Shown: one piece after another, positions 16,388 to 25,751 of the stretch
Numbering within the stretch: position 1 is the stretch's first letter
Layout: every line of letters starts with the position of its first letter
Origin: Agromyces hippuratus
Lineage (GTDB): Bacteria; Actinomycetota; Actinomycetes; Actinomycetales; Microbacteriaceae
Length of the DNA stretch: 64,000 bases
Direction of reading: 5' to 3'
Assembly (NCBI RefSeq): GCF_013410355.1
Contig: NZ_JACCFI010000001.1
Location: 2,728,001 to 2,792,000, forward strand
Translations under genes and position numbers: made by a program
Notes under the pieces: generated by a model
Told to the model about the DNA's origin: nothing
Database searches by the model: none
What the model saw: only the letters and a program-made list of their open reading frames with translations

Positions 16388-16427
16388 GCACCACCGCACG
16401 ACCGCAGCACGAGCACCACAGCAGTAC

Positions 16428-16451
16428 CCCGCCGACGCGTTGCCCGGCGGG
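16428..16451 (+). other. Hairpin just upstream of the binding-protein gene
   Basis: CCCGCCG pairs with CGGCGGG across ten bases, between the oxidoreductase gene and the solute-binding-protein gene. Such hairpins often stabilise or partly terminate transcripts, so that the binding protein is made in excess of its neighbours. Confidence 0.45.
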
Positions 16452-16474
16452 CGAAACGATGAGAGAGGTCGAAG

Positions 16475-17884
16475 ATGATCCATCACAGCAAGCGCAGGGC
16501 TCTGACGGCATTCGCCGTCGCGACCGCCGGCGCGCTCGTCTTCGCCGGTTGCTCCGGCGAAGCACCCGAGGCGTCGGAGGACACCGGTCCGGTGACGCTC
16601 ACCATCACGGCGAACGCCATCGCCGGCGGCAAGAACGCCGCTGAGGCCGACTGGTTCCAGGACTGGGTCATCCCCGAGTTCGAGGCCGCGATGGAGGCGG
16701 ACGGCAAGGACGTCACCGTCGAGTTCGAGCCCCAGGGCGTCGACGACGAGAACTACAAGACCAAGATCGCGCTCGACCTGCAGTCGGGCGAGGGCGCCGA
16801 CATCATCGGCATGGACGGCATCTGGGTCGGCGAGTTCGCCGAAGCCGGCTACATCAAGCCGCTCGCCGAGGTCGGCGGCGACTCCGTCGACTCGTGGGAG
16901 GGCTGGGACCAGATCCCCGACGCCGTGCAGAGCGCGCTCTCGTTCGACGACGAGCGCTACGGCGTGCCGCAGGGCGCCGACGGCCGCGTGCTCTACTTCA
17001 ACAAGGACCTCTTCGAGCAGGCCGGGCTTCCGGCCGATTGGCAGCCCGAGAGCTGGGACGACGTGCTCGACGCCGCGCGAGACCTGAAGAAGCTCGACGG
17101 CGTCACGCCGATCCAGCTCAACGCGGGCACCGCCATGGGCGAGGCGACCACGATGCAGGGCCTGCTGCCGCTGCTCGTCGGCACGGGCGAGCAGGTCTAC
17201 GAAGACGGCAAGTGGGTCGGCGACACCGACGGGCTGAACGACGTGCTCGACCTCTACAAGACGATCTACGTCGACGAGGGCCTCGGCGACGCCGTGCTCC
17301 AGCAGGAGGCCGCGGGCCGCGACACCTCGTTCCAGCTGTTCGCCGCGAACCAGATCGGCATCCTCCTCGAGGGCGACTACTTCTGGCGCAGCGTCATCAA
17401 CCCCGAAGAGGGCGTCGGCACCGCGCCGATGGCCAACCGCGACGAGGTCGTCGGCTACACGAAGATCCCCGCGATGAAGTCGGGCTCCGGCATCAACGAC
17501 CAGGACTTCGTGTCGATGTCGGGTGGCACCGGCCGCGTGCTGAACCCGAACAGCGATCACCCCGAGCTCGCATGGGAGCTGCTCGCGTTCATGAACTCGG
17601 CCGACGCCTACGAGGCCAGGAACGCCGGCACCCTCGCGATCACGCCGCGCACCGATGTGAACGACGAGATGCTCGCTGAGGACCCGATGCTGACCTACGT
17701 CAGCGAAGAGGTGCTGCCGATCACGGCGTACCGTCCGCCGCTCGCCGCCTACCCGCAGGTGTCGACCGCGCTGCAGCAGGCGAGCCTCGACGTGGTCTCG
17801 GGCACGAGCGTGGCCGACGCCGCGAGCGCGTACGCCGACGCAGCCAAGGACATCGTCGGAGACGACGCGGTCTCGGGTGGCTAG
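16475..17884 (+). CDS. ABC sugar transporter, extracellular solute-binding lipoprotein
   Basis: 469 residues, family-1 (MalE/UgpB-like) binding protein. The signal peptide ends in the lipobox LVFAGC with Cys26 as lipidation site, followed by a short acidic linker. Features of carbohydrate binders include GADIIGMDGIWVGEFAEAG near residue 110, YGVPQGADGRVLYFNKDLF near 155, and a late GGTGRVLNPNSDH region. A good AGAGAGG site precedes the ATG. Two permeases and an ATPase follow directly, so this is a complete importer. The ligand is unknown; the operon context suggests a mannoside or an inositol glycoside. Confidence 0.92.
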   Translation: MIHHSKRRALTAFAVATAGALVFAGCSGEAPEASEDTGPVTLTITANAIAGGKNAAEADWFQDWVIPEFEAAMEADGKDVTVEFEPQGVDDENYKTKIALDLQSGEGADIIGMDGIWVGEFAEAGYIKPLAEVGGDSVDSWEGWDQIPDAVQSALSFDDERYGVPQGADGRVLYFNKDLFEQAGLPADWQPESWDDVLDAARDLKKLDGVTPIQLNAGTAMGEATTMQGLLPLLVGTGEQVYEDGKWVGDTDGLNDVLDLYKTIYVDEGLGDAVLQQEAAGRDTSFQLFAANQIGILLEGDYFWRSVINPEEGVGTAPMANRDEVVGYTKIPAMKSGSGINDQDFVSMSGGTGRVLNPNSDHPELAWELLAFMNSADAYEARNAGTLAITPRTDVNDEMLAEDPMLTYVSEEVLPITAYRPPLAAYPQVSTALQQASLDVVSGTSVADAASAYADAAKDIVGDDAVSGG

Positions 17885-17887
17885 GCG

Positions 17888-18820
17888 ATGACCACCAGCA
17901 CCACGACGCCGGCGGGGAGCGCGATCGCTCCCCGCCGGCGGCGGGCCGACGACGTCGCCGGCCTCGGAACGGTGCGGGCCGGCATCTTCGTCGCACCCGC
18001 CCTGATCCTCATCGGCATCTTCCTGCTGTTCCCCGCCGTCTGGACGATCTGGCTCGGCATGACCGACTACCGGCTCACCGGCCTGCAGGCCGCGTCGCCG
18101 GAGTTCGTCGGCCTCGACAACTACGTCGAGGCGCTCACCGACCCGTCGTTCTGGAACTCCCTCTGGCTGACGCTCATCTTCGTGCTCTTCTCGGGCATCA
18201 TCGGCCAGACCTTCATCGGCTTCGGGCTCGCCTGGTCGGTGCGCAACATCCACGGCTGGACCAAGGGGCTCATCGAGGGTCTCGTGCTGGCGGCCTGGGT
18301 CATCCCGGCATCCGTCGCCTCGTTCCTCTGGCTCGTGCTGCTCGACCGGCGGTCGGGCACGATCAACGGGCTGCTCGGCACCGAGGGCACCGCCTGGCTG
18401 ATCGACCACCCCATGCAGTCGATCATCATCTTCAACATCTGGGTCGGCACCGCCTTCTCGATGCAGCTCTTCTCCTCGGCGCTCAGCGCCGTGCCGCCCT
18501 CGCAGATCGAGAGCGCCAAGATGGTCGGCGCTTCGGGATGGCAGCAGCTCCGCGACGTGATCGTGCCGAACATCAAGGGGCACATCCTCACGAACACCCT
18601 GCTCATCACGCTGTGGACGTTCAACACCTTCACGCCGTACCTCGTGACGGCGGGCGGGCCGAACGGCAAGACCGAGATCCTCTCGGTGTACATCTACGAG
18701 ACGGCGATCCCCGGTGGCCAGCTCGGCCTCGGCGCCGCGATCTCGCTCATCATGCTGCTCATCAACCTCGTCATCGCGCTCGCCTACGTGCGCGTGTCGA
18801 AGGGAAGGAACAAGCGATGA
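17888..18820 (+). CDS. ABC sugar transporter permease (MalF/UgpA-like)
   Basis: 310 residues with six membrane helices. A 25-residue Arg-rich cytoplasmic N-terminus precedes the first helix. The EAA loop that docks on the ATPase is IESAKMVGASGWQQLRDVIVPN in its usual place near residue 215. It begins three bases after the binding-protein stop codon and overlaps the second permease by four bases (ATGA), so the two should be made in equal amounts. Confidence 0.92.
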   Translation: MTTSTTTPAGSAIAPRRRRADDVAGLGTVRAGIFVAPALILIGIFLLFPAVWTIWLGMTDYRLTGLQAASPEFVGLDNYVEALTDPSFWNSLWLTLIFVLFSGIIGQTFIGFGLAWSVRNIHGWTKGLIEGLVLAAWVIPASVASFLWLVLLDRRSGTINGLLGTEGTAWLIDHPMQSIIIFNIWVGTAFSMQLFSSALSAVPPSQIESAKMVGASGWQQLRDVIVPNIKGHILTNTLLITLWTFNTFTPYLVTAGGPNGKTEILSVYIYETAIPGGQLGLGAAISLIMLLINLVIALAYVRVSKGRNKR

Positions 18821-19674
18821 CCGCCACCCCCGTCCGGAAGGTCGCCGCGAACGCGACCGTTCGGCACTTCCTCGCCCGTGTCGCCTTCGCGCTCATCATG
18901 ACGATCGTCGGCCTGCTGTTCGCACTTCCGCTGGTCTGGCTCGTGCTCGCGCCGTTCGATGCGACCCCGTCGTTGTCGCTGTCGTGGCCCGACTGGACGC
19001 TCGACAACTTCGCGCGACTCGCCGAGAACCCCTACGCGCTGCGCTCGATCGGCAACTCGCTGCTGCTCGGCATCGGCACGATGATCATCGTCGTCGTGCT
19101 CGGCGCGCTCGCGGCCTACGCCATGAGCCGCATCCGCATCCCGGGGCGCGACGGCATCCTGTACGGACTGCTGCTGCTCTCCTCGATCGTGACGGGCACG
19201 GCGGCCATGGTGCCGACGTTCCAGATCATCACCCAACTCGGGCTCATCAACTCCTACGCCGGAGTGATCCTCGTGCTGGCCGGCGGCATCCTGCCGACCG
19301 TGATCTTCATCCTGAAGGACTTCATGGACTCGATCCCGAAGTCGTACGAGGAGTCGGCCAGGCTCTACGGCGCCGGCCCGTTCCGGATCCTCCGCGACGT
19401 CGTCGCTCCGATCGCCCGGCCGGGCCTGGCCTTCATCTCGATCTGGACGATCGTGCAGGTCTGGGGCAACTTCCTCGTGCCCTTCATCCTGCTGCGCAGC
19501 CCCGACCTGCAACCCGCAGCGGTGCTCATGTACACCTTCTACACCGAGAGCGGGCAGGCCGACCTGCGGCTCATCTCGACCTTCGCGCTGTTGTTCTCGG
19601 CGCCCGTGCTCATCATCTATTTCGTCGTCAACCGTCGTTACGGTTTCCGCTTCCATGGAGGTATCAAGTCCTGA
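18817..19674 (+). CDS. ABC sugar transporter permease (MalG/UgpE-like)
   Basis: 285 residues, six helices. The EAA motif is EESARLYGAGPFRILRDVV at about residues 185-203. The C-terminus, NRRYGFRFHGGIKS, resembles the MalG-type tail (typically ending near GGVKG) that reaches the ATPase. The ATG overlaps the preceding stop. AAGGGAAGGA provides the ribosome binding site. It pairs with the upstream permease to form the membrane channel of the importer. Confidence 0.92.
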   Translation: MTATPVRKVAANATVRHFLARVAFALIMTIVGLLFALPLVWLVLAPFDATPSLSLSWPDWTLDNFARLAENPYALRSIGNSLLLGIGTMIIVVVLGALAAYAMSRIRIPGRDGILYGLLLLSSIVTGTAAMVPTFQIITQLGLINSYAGVILVLAGGILPTVIFILKDFMDSIPKSYEESARLYGAGPFRILRDVVAPIARPGLAFISIWTIVQVWGNFLVPFILLRSPDLQPAAVLMYTFYTESGQADLRLISTFALLFSAPVLIIYFVVNRRYGFRFHGGIKS

Positions 19675-20747
19675 TGGCCGGCATCAACGCCACACAACTC
19701 GTCAAGGAGTACCCCGGAGGCGTCCGCGGCGTCGACGAGGTCGACGTGCAGATCCACGACGGCGAGTTCTTCGCCCTGCTCGGCCCCTCGGGCTGCGGCA
19801 AGACCACCCTGCTGCGCTCGATCGCGGGCCTCGAGGCGATCACCGCCGGCACGCTCGTCATCGGCGACCGCGACGTCACCAACGCCGAGCCCGGCGCCCG
19901 CGGGGTCGCGATGGTCTTCCAGGACTACGCGCTCTTCCCGCACATGGACGTGGGCGACAACATCGCGTACCCGCTGCGCATCAAGCACGTCAAGCGCGAC
20001 GAGCGTCGCGCCACGGCCGAGAAGGTCGGCGACGGCCTCTCGCTCCAGGGCCTCATCGAGCGCCGCCCGGGCCAGCTCTCGGGCGGGCAGCAGCAGCGCG
20101 TGGCGCTCGCCCGCGCCGTCGCGACCCGGCCCGACGTGCTGCTCCTCGACGAGCCGCTGTCGAACCTCGACGCCCGCCTCCGCCTCGAGGCGCGCACCTT
20201 CCTCAAGGAGCTGCAGCGCGACCTCGGCGTCACGACGGTGTTCGTCACGCACGACCAGGCCGAGGCGCTCGCGCTCGCCGACCGTATCGCGGTCATGAAG
20301 GCGGGCAAGCTCCAGCAGATCGGCACGCCCCGCGAGGTGTTCCAGCGACCGAACAACACCTTCGTCGCCGGATTCATCGGCTCGAACCCGATGAACCTCG
20401 TCGAGACGACGATCACGGGCGGCGCGATCGCGATCGGCGACACGTCGGTGCCGGTGCCGGCCGGCACCGAGGGACTCGTCCGCGACGGGCAGGCGGTGAT
20501 CTGGGGCATCCGGCCCGAGTACCTGCGCTGGGTCTCGAGCGAGGAGCCCGGTGCGATCCCGGCGGAGGTGAGCGTCGTCGAGAACCTCGGTGCGAGCGTG
20601 CTCATCGCCGTGAACGCGAGTGGTCACAAGTTCCAGGTCGTCGTGCCCGAGGACCACGAGCCGGCTCCCGGCGATCGCGGCTGGCTCGTGCCGCAGGGCG
20701 CCAAGACCCTGCTCTTCGACGCCGAGTCGACCCAGCGCATCGGATGA
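19674..20747 (+). CDS. ABC transporter ATP-binding protein (MalK/UgpC/MsmK-like)
   Basis: 357 residues. Walker A GPSGCGKT is at 37-44, the Q-loop is in MVFQDYALFPH, the signature LSGGQQQR lies near residue 140, Walker B LLLDEPLSNLD follows, and the H-loop is in FVTHDQAEAL. The last 110 residues form a TOBE/OB regulatory domain as in MalK. Stop and start overlap in TGATG with the permease gene. Having a dedicated ATPase is notable, since many actinobacterial sugar importers share one MsmK; this importer looks self-contained. Confidence 0.93.
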   Translation: MAGINATQLVKEYPGGVRGVDEVDVQIHDGEFFALLGPSGCGKTTLLRSIAGLEAITAGTLVIGDRDVTNAEPGARGVAMVFQDYALFPHMDVGDNIAYPLRIKHVKRDERRATAEKVGDGLSLQGLIERRPGQLSGGQQQRVALARAVATRPDVLLLDEPLSNLDARLRLEARTFLKELQRDLGVTTVFVTHDQAEALALADRIAVMKAGKLQQIGTPREVFQRPNNTFVAGFIGSNPMNLVETTITGGAIAIGDTSVPVPAGTEGLVRDGQAVIWGIRPEYLRWVSSEEPGAIPAEVSVVENLGASVLIAVNASGHKFQVVVPEDHEPAPGDRGWLVPQGAKTLLFDAESTQRIG

Positions 20748-20751
20748 CGCG

Positions 20752-22008
20752 ATGACGACGACCCGCCGCACCATTCCCATCACCGTCGACACGCAGAACG
20801 AGCACCGCTTCCTCGACGTGCCGTTCGAGGTGCCACCCGGCACCGATTCGCTCGAGGTCGTCATCCGCTTCGACGGTTCGAACGCGGGCATCGACCTCGG
20901 CTGCGAGGGGGCGAGCGGATGGCGCGGCTGGTCGGGCGGCGCCCGCACCGAGTTCCTCATCCACCCGGCCGACGCGACGCCCGGGTACCTGCCGGGCGCG
21001 CCCGAGGCGGGGGAGTGGAAGGTCGTGCTCGGCCTGCACCGCGTCCCCTCCGAGGGGGTGCAGGTCGAGGTCGAGATCAGCATCCCGGCATCGCGTGCGG
21101 TGCCGCCGATTCCGGATGCCGCGCCTGCGACGCGCGCCATGCGCGGCAGCGATCGCGGACTCCCGGCGGAACCCGGCCTCACCTGGTTCGCCGGCGACTT
21201 CCACGGCCACACGATCCACTCCGACGGGCGCCTGCCGATCGGCGGACTCGCCGCGCTGGGCGTGGCGAGCGGCCTCGACTTCATGGCGGTCACCGACCAC
21301 AACACGGTGAGCCACCACACGCACCTGCCCGCCGAGGGCGCGAAGCACGGCATCACCCTGTTGCCCGGCCAGGAGGTGACGACTCACCGCGGCCACGCGA
21401 ACGCGTTCGGCGACATCGGCTGGATCGACTTCCGCGAGCCCGCGCAGCGATGGGTCGACGAGGTCGACCGGCGCGGCGGCATCCTGAGTATCAACCATCC
21501 GATCTCGGGCGACTGCTCGTGGCTGCACCGACTCGAGCGGCGGCCCGCCGCCGTCGAGCTCTGGCATTCGACCTGGTACCTCGAGCTCATCTCGACCGCG
21601 CCCTTCGCGTGGTTCCGCACCTGGCCCGAGGGTGCGACCCTGCTCGGCGGCAGCGACACCCACATGCTCGAGGAACCGCAGCGCCCGGGCACGCCGACCA
21701 CCTGGGTCGCGGCGACGGATGCCTCTGCCGAGGCGATCCTCGAGGGCGTCCGCGCCGGGCGCACGGCGATCACGGGCAGCGGCAGCTTCGACGGCACGGT
21801 GCTCATGCCCGAGCTCATGCGGGCGCCGGCGCTCGTGCGACTCGGCGGCGAGGTCGTGGCGGTCGACGCCGAGGGCCTCGTGCTCGTCGACGGCTTCGGG
21901 CGGCGCCGCTCGGTGCGTTCGGCCCGCGAGGCGTTCGCGGCCGACCCCGCCGACGGGCCCTTCCACCTCGTGCTCGCCGACCGCCGCATCATGGCGCTCT
22001 GCGCGTAG
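20752..22008 (+). CDS. PHP-domain phosphoesterase (CehA/McbA-like metallohydrolase) with N-terminal beta domain
   Basis: 418 residues. About 130 N-terminal residues are beta-rich. The PHP domain then starts with DFHGHTIHSDG (the HxH metal motif), MAVTDHNTVS (Asp-His), GQEVTTHRGHANAFG, a later SINHP and finally GGSDTHM (Asp-x-His): the full set of trinuclear metal ligands. Family members hydrolyse phosphate mono- or diesters, or carbamate esters. No signal peptide is present, so the substrate must be imported first, presumably by the ABC system just upstream. A glycerophospho- or phospho-inositol glycoside is a plausible substrate, by inference only. Confidence 0.83.
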   Translation: MTTTRRTIPITVDTQNEHRFLDVPFEVPPGTDSLEVVIRFDGSNAGIDLGCEGASGWRGWSGGARTEFLIHPADATPGYLPGAPEAGEWKVVLGLHRVPSEGVQVEVEISIPASRAVPPIPDAAPATRAMRGSDRGLPAEPGLTWFAGDFHGHTIHSDGRLPIGGLAALGVASGLDFMAVTDHNTVSHHTHLPAEGAKHGITLLPGQEVTTHRGHANAFGDIGWIDFREPAQRWVDEVDRRGGILSINHPISGDCSWLHRLERRPAAVELWHSTWYLELISTAPFAWFRTWPEGATLLGGSDTHMLEEPQRPGTPTTWVAATDASAEAILEGVRAGRTAITGSGSFDGTVLMPELMRAPALVRLGGEVVAVDAEGLVLVDGFGRRRSVRSAREAFAADPADGPFHLVLADRRIMALCA

Positions 22009-22060
22009 CCGCCCCCACGACGTGAACGACCGCACGAACGAACGACCCTTTGGAGTGACC

Positions 22061-24865
22061 ATGGACGCCCCCGACGAACTCGTGATCGTGCCGCACACGC
22101 ACTGGGATCGCGAATGGTACGAGCCGCACGACGTGTTCCGGCTGCGCCTCGTGCACATGGTCGACCGGCTGCTCGGCACCCTCGAGCAGAACCCCGGCTA
22201 CCGGTTCACCCTCGACGGGCAGGCCGCGGCGATCGACGACTACCTCGAGATCCGGCCCGAGCAGCGCGAGCGGGTGGTCGCGGCGATCGAGCGCGGGCAG
22301 CTCGCGATCGGGCCGTTCCTCATCCTGCTCGACGAGTTCCTCTGCGACGGTGAGACGATCGTGCGCAACCTCGAGCTCGGCCTGCGGTCGAGTCGGCGGC
22401 TCGGACCCGAGATGCGCGTCGGCTACCTGCCCGACATGTTCGGCCACGCCGCGCAGATGCCGCAGCTGCTGCGCGGGTTCGGCCTGCGCGACGCCGCGCT
22501 CTGGCGCGGTGTTCCCGGGCGCATCGACCGCCATGCCTTCGCATGGACCGCGCCCGACGGGTCGACGGTGCGCACCGAGTACCTGCTCGACGGGTACGGC
22601 AACGCCCTCGACCTCTTCGCCCTCCCCGGCCAGCTGGGTCCGCTCGTCGACGACTACGCACGTTCGGTCGCGAGTTGGTACGGATCCGACCCGATCCTCG
22701 GCATGCTCGGCACCGACCACAGTGCGCCGCCCGCCGATCTCATGCCGCTCGTGGAGGCGGCGAACGCCGGCGGCGGCATCGGGCTGACCGTCGACACCAT
22801 CGAGGGGTACGTGCGAACGGCCGCGCCCGAGTGGGCGGCGGGCGACGACGAGGCACTCGCCGACCTGCCCGTCGTCGCCGGGGAGCTCCGGTCGCACACG
22901 CGCGGCAACCTCCTGCCGGGCGTCTTCTCGATCCGCACGAACCTCAAGCAGGCGATGACCGACGCCGAGCGCCGGCTCTCCACCGCCGAGCGGCTCGACG
23001 CCGCGTTCGGCGTCGACGACCACCGGGCGTTCTTCGACACCGCCTGGTACCGCCTCGTCGAGAGCACCGCCCACGACTCGGTCACCGGGTGCGGCGTCGA
23101 CGCGACCGCCATCGAGGTCGAGGGGCGTCTGGCGACGGCCGGCCACGTCGCGCGCGGCGTGATCCTGCGCACGATGGAGCGGCTCGCGGCATCCGTCGCC
23201 CCAGACCGTCACGTCGTCGCCAACCCGACGGGCTTCGCGCGGCGGGCGCACGTCGAGATCCGCCTGCACGACCCCGAGCGGCTCGAGCTCGGCGACGGGG
23301 TGCAGCTGCTGGAGGCGCTGCCCGAAGTGCTCGGCGACGAGCAGCTCGCCACGGCCGAACTGCCCAAGCTGCTGAACCGCATCCACGGACGCGAGCTCTT
23401 CGGCCAGCTCATCAACGCGTGGCGCTTCACCGATGACGGACTGCGGTTCGAGGTCGCCGAGGCGCCGGTCGGCGACTTCGACCTGGCCGCGTTCACCGAG
23501 GAGCTCGAGCAGCGCATCGCCTCGGATGCCTCGGGCGAGCGCCTCTGGCGCGTCGAGATCATCGCCGACCCGCGTCGCACGGCCGTGGTCGGCATCGACG
23601 TCGGCGGCATCGGCATCGCGAGCCTCGACCCAGCGACGGCACGGGCGACGGACGACCCGGTGACGGTGTCGGGCCGCTCGCTCTCGAACCGAGCGCTGAC
23701 GGCGACGGTCGACGAGCGCGGCGCCGTGCGCATCGAGGCCGCCGACGGCACGGTGCTCGCCGATGCGCTGCGGCTCGTCGACGAGGGCGACCGGGGCGAC
23801 TCCTACAACTACGGGCCGGTCGACCCGTCGTCGGCGGTGACCGACCCGACCTCGGTCGAGGTGACCGTGCTCGAGTCCGGCCCGATCCGCGGCCGCATCC
23901 TCGTGCGCCGCCGCTATGCGGTGCCGGCCGCACTCGACCCGGTCGATCGCGACCGGCGCGCCGCGGCATCCGTCGACCTGACCGTCGACACCGTGCTGGA
24001 GCTCCGCGAGGGCGAACCGATGCTGCGGGTGCGCATGGACTTCGTGAACCCTGCCGCCGATCACCGGCTGCGGGTGCTCGTGCCCACGGGCGTCTCCGAG
24101 CTGCCGGGCTCGTCGGCCGCCGGCCAGTACGCCGTCACCGAGCGCGGTCGCATCGGCGAGGGCGGCCCGGTCGGCGAGTTCCCGCTGCCCACCTACCCCG
24201 TCGCGCGGTTCGTGCACGCGGGGCGGGCGAGCCTCATCGTCACGAAGCACTCCGAGTACGAGATCGTCGACGACCCGCGGTCGGGCGTCGATGCGATCGC
24301 GCTCACGCTCGTGCGCGCCGTCGGCATGATGAGCGTCAACGTGCACCCGCTGCGCGACGAACCGGCCGGCGCCGAGTTCGCCGTGCCGGGCGCGCAGTAC
24401 CTCGGCACCGCGGTCACGACCGAGTTCGCGGTCCTGCCGTCGGCGTCGGGATGGGCCGTGTCGGGCGCGGCCCGCTGGGCCGAACTCGTGCGGGTCGAGC
24501 CCGAGGTGGCCCGCGGAACGCGCGGCGGCCCGACCGTCGTCGGCGGCGTCGCCGGAGCCGGCGGGGCCGCCGAGGCGGCCGAGCTGCCCACGGCGCCGGT
24601 CGTCGAGGTCGCGGGCGATGTCGTGCTCGAGTCGCTGCGCACGACGACGGATGCCGCAGGGCGGGCAGTCGTCGAAGCCCGGTTCGTGAACTACCGGGCC
24701 GATGCGCAGGTGCTCGGCGCCGCGGCATCCGGTCGCTGGGATCGCACCGACCTGGCCGGCGACGTCGTCGAGCGCGACGTCGATCTCGCCACGACCGTCA
24801 TCGGAGCGAGCCGCATCGAGACCTTCCGGCAGCGCGTCGCCGACACGCCCCCCGATCACGGGTGA
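22061..24865 (+). CDS. Alpha-mannosidase, glycoside hydrolase family 38
   Basis: 934 residues. PHTHWDREW at the N-terminus supplies His14 and Asp16, zinc ligands in GH38. GYLPDMFGHAAQMPQ contains Asp125, the catalytic nucleophile and metal ligand. STAHDSVTGCGVD holds the later metal-binding His. The middle helical domain and the beta-rich C-terminal half follow in normal order and length. There is no signal peptide, so hydrolysis is cytoplasmic. The enzyme releases mannose from alpha-mannosides with retention. GGAG lies seven bases before the ATG. It is the last gene of the operon and is followed by the GntR gene. Confidence 0.9.
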   Translation: MDAPDELVIVPHTHWDREWYEPHDVFRLRLVHMVDRLLGTLEQNPGYRFTLDGQAAAIDDYLEIRPEQRERVVAAIERGQLAIGPFLILLDEFLCDGETIVRNLELGLRSSRRLGPEMRVGYLPDMFGHAAQMPQLLRGFGLRDAALWRGVPGRIDRHAFAWTAPDGSTVRTEYLLDGYGNALDLFALPGQLGPLVDDYARSVASWYGSDPILGMLGTDHSAPPADLMPLVEAANAGGGIGLTVDTIEGYVRTAAPEWAAGDDEALADLPVVAGELRSHTRGNLLPGVFSIRTNLKQAMTDAERRLSTAERLDAAFGVDDHRAFFDTAWYRLVESTAHDSVTGCGVDATAIEVEGRLATAGHVARGVILRTMERLAASVAPDRHVVANPTGFARRAHVEIRLHDPERLELGDGVQLLEALPEVLGDEQLATAELPKLLNRIHGRELFGQLINAWRFTDDGLRFEVAEAPVGDFDLAAFTEELEQRIASDASGERLWRVEIIADPRRTAVVGIDVGGIGIASLDPATARATDDPVTVSGRSLSNRALTATVDERGAVRIEAADGTVLADALRLVDEGDRGDSYNYGPVDPSSAVTDPTSVEVTVLESGPIRGRILVRRRYAVPAALDPVDRDRRAAASVDLTVDTVLELREGEPMLRVRMDFVNPAADHRLRVLVPTGVSELPGSSAAGQYAVTERGRIGEGGPVGEFPLPTYPVARFVHAGRASLIVTKHSEYEIVDDPRSGVDAIALTLVRAVGMMSVNVHPLRDEPAGAEFAVPGAQYLGTAVTTEFAVLPSASGWAVSGAARWAELVRVEPEVARGTRGGPTVVGGVAGAGGAAEAAELPTAPVVEVAGDVVLESLRTTTDAAGRAVVEARFVNYRADAQVLGAAASGRWDRTDLAGDVVERDVDLATTVIGASRIETFRQRVADTPPDHG

Positions 24866-24890
24866 CGCCGAGGGGCGTTCGACCCTCTAC

Positions 24891-24900
24891 TGTCAGAACA
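24891..24900. promoter_or_regulatory. IolR-like operator in the GntR gene promoter
   Basis: TGTCAGAACA matches the Corynebacterium IolR motif KGWCHTRACA (recalled) at nine of ten positions. It overlaps a TACTGT -10-like hexamer (24888-24893), so the regulator would repress itself. Confidence 0.55.
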
Positions 24901-24920
24901 ACCGGACAACTGGAGATTCC

Positions 24921-25682
24921 ATGGCGCAGTCGGAGCATCGCCTCCCCGTCGAGCTGTTCCTCGACCTCGACCGCTCGGGCCCCGTGCCCCTGTACTACCA
25001 GATCGCGAGTCGACTCGAGCAGGCGATCCTCGATCAGACGCTGCCCGCCGGCGCGCGCCTCGAGAACGAGGTCGCCCTCGCGGCCAGGCTCGGGCTCTCG
25101 CGGCCCACGATCCGGCGCGCCATCCAGGACCTCGTCGACAAGGGGCTGCTCGTGCGGCGCCGCGGCATCGGTACGCAGGTCGTGCACGGCAAGGTGACGC
25201 GCAACGTCGAGCTCACGAGCCTCTACGAAGACCTCGAGCGCTCGGGTCAGAAGCCTGAGACGCAGGTGCTCTCGGTCGAGGTCGTGCCCGCCGACGAGGC
25301 GGCGGTCGAGGCGCTCGGGGTCGACCCCGGCAGCCGGGTGCTGCATGTGCAGCGCCTGCGCAGCGCCGACGGCGTGCCGCTCGCCATCCTCGACAACGTG
25401 CTGCCCGAGCAGTTCACCGATCTCGACCGCGAGGCGCTCGAGAAGCATGGGCTCTACCAACTGCTCCGGGCGCGGGGCGTGACCATGCGGGTCGCGAAGC
25501 AGCGCATCGGGGCGCGGGCGGCATCGGCTCGCGAGGCGGATCTGCTCGACCTGTCGCGCGGGGCCCCCGTGCTCACGATGGTGCGCACCGCGTTCGACAA
25601 CTCGGGGGTCGCCGTCGAGTTCGGGCAGCACTGCTACCGGCCCGACCGCTACTCGTTCGAGGTCACGCTCGTCGATCGCTGA
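24921..25682 (+). CDS. GntR family regulator with UTRA domain, IolR-like
   Basis: 253 residues. The N-terminal winged helix includes PLYYQIASRLEQAI and LSRPTIRRAIQDLVDKGLL (recognition helix near residue 60). From about 95 onward comes a UTRA/HutC ligand-binding domain ending in QHCYRPDRYSFEVTL. GGAG precedes the ATG at a normal distance. It stands between the mannosidase operon and the convergent iolDB-aldolase-iolC operon, and similar boxes occur before all three promoters, so it probably represses the whole island until an inositol intermediate binds. The name iolR would be reasonable but is not proven. Confidence 0.8.
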   Translation: MAQSEHRLPVELFLDLDRSGPVPLYYQIASRLEQAILDQTLPAGARLENEVALAARLGLSRPTIRRAIQDLVDKGLLVRRRGIGTQVVHGKVTRNVELTSLYEDLERSGQKPETQVLSVEVVPADEAAVEALGVDPGSRVLHVQRLRSADGVPLAILDNVLPEQFTDLDREALEKHGLYQLLRARGVTMRVAKQRIGARAASAREADLLDLSRGAPVLTMVRTAFDNSGVAVEFGQHCYRPDRYSFEVTLVDR

Positions 25683-25713
25683 GCGGCGGCGAGGCTGCTC
25701 GCCGATCGCGTCA

Positions 25714-25736
25714 CGCTGCGACCGCCGGACGCAGCG
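25714..25736. terminator. Hairpin between convergent gntR and iolD
   Basis: CGCTGCG (25714-25720) pairs with CGCAGCG (25730-25736) across nine bases. It lies midway in the 69-bp gap between the convergent genes and may serve both. Confidence 0.5.
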
Positions 25737-25751
25737 CAACGTCGCCCGCGC

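Noticed and set aside
14756..18583. A 1275-codon open frame on the minus strand
   Set aside because: It runs antisense through the isomerase, oxidoreductase, binding-protein and permease genes. Its product is Arg/Glu/His-rich nonsense, the usual mirror effect of high-GC codons; the plus-strand genes have clear families and overlaps.
25683..25751. A small gene between gntR and iolD
   Set aside because: Only 69 bases, containing a hairpin and stop codons in all frames.
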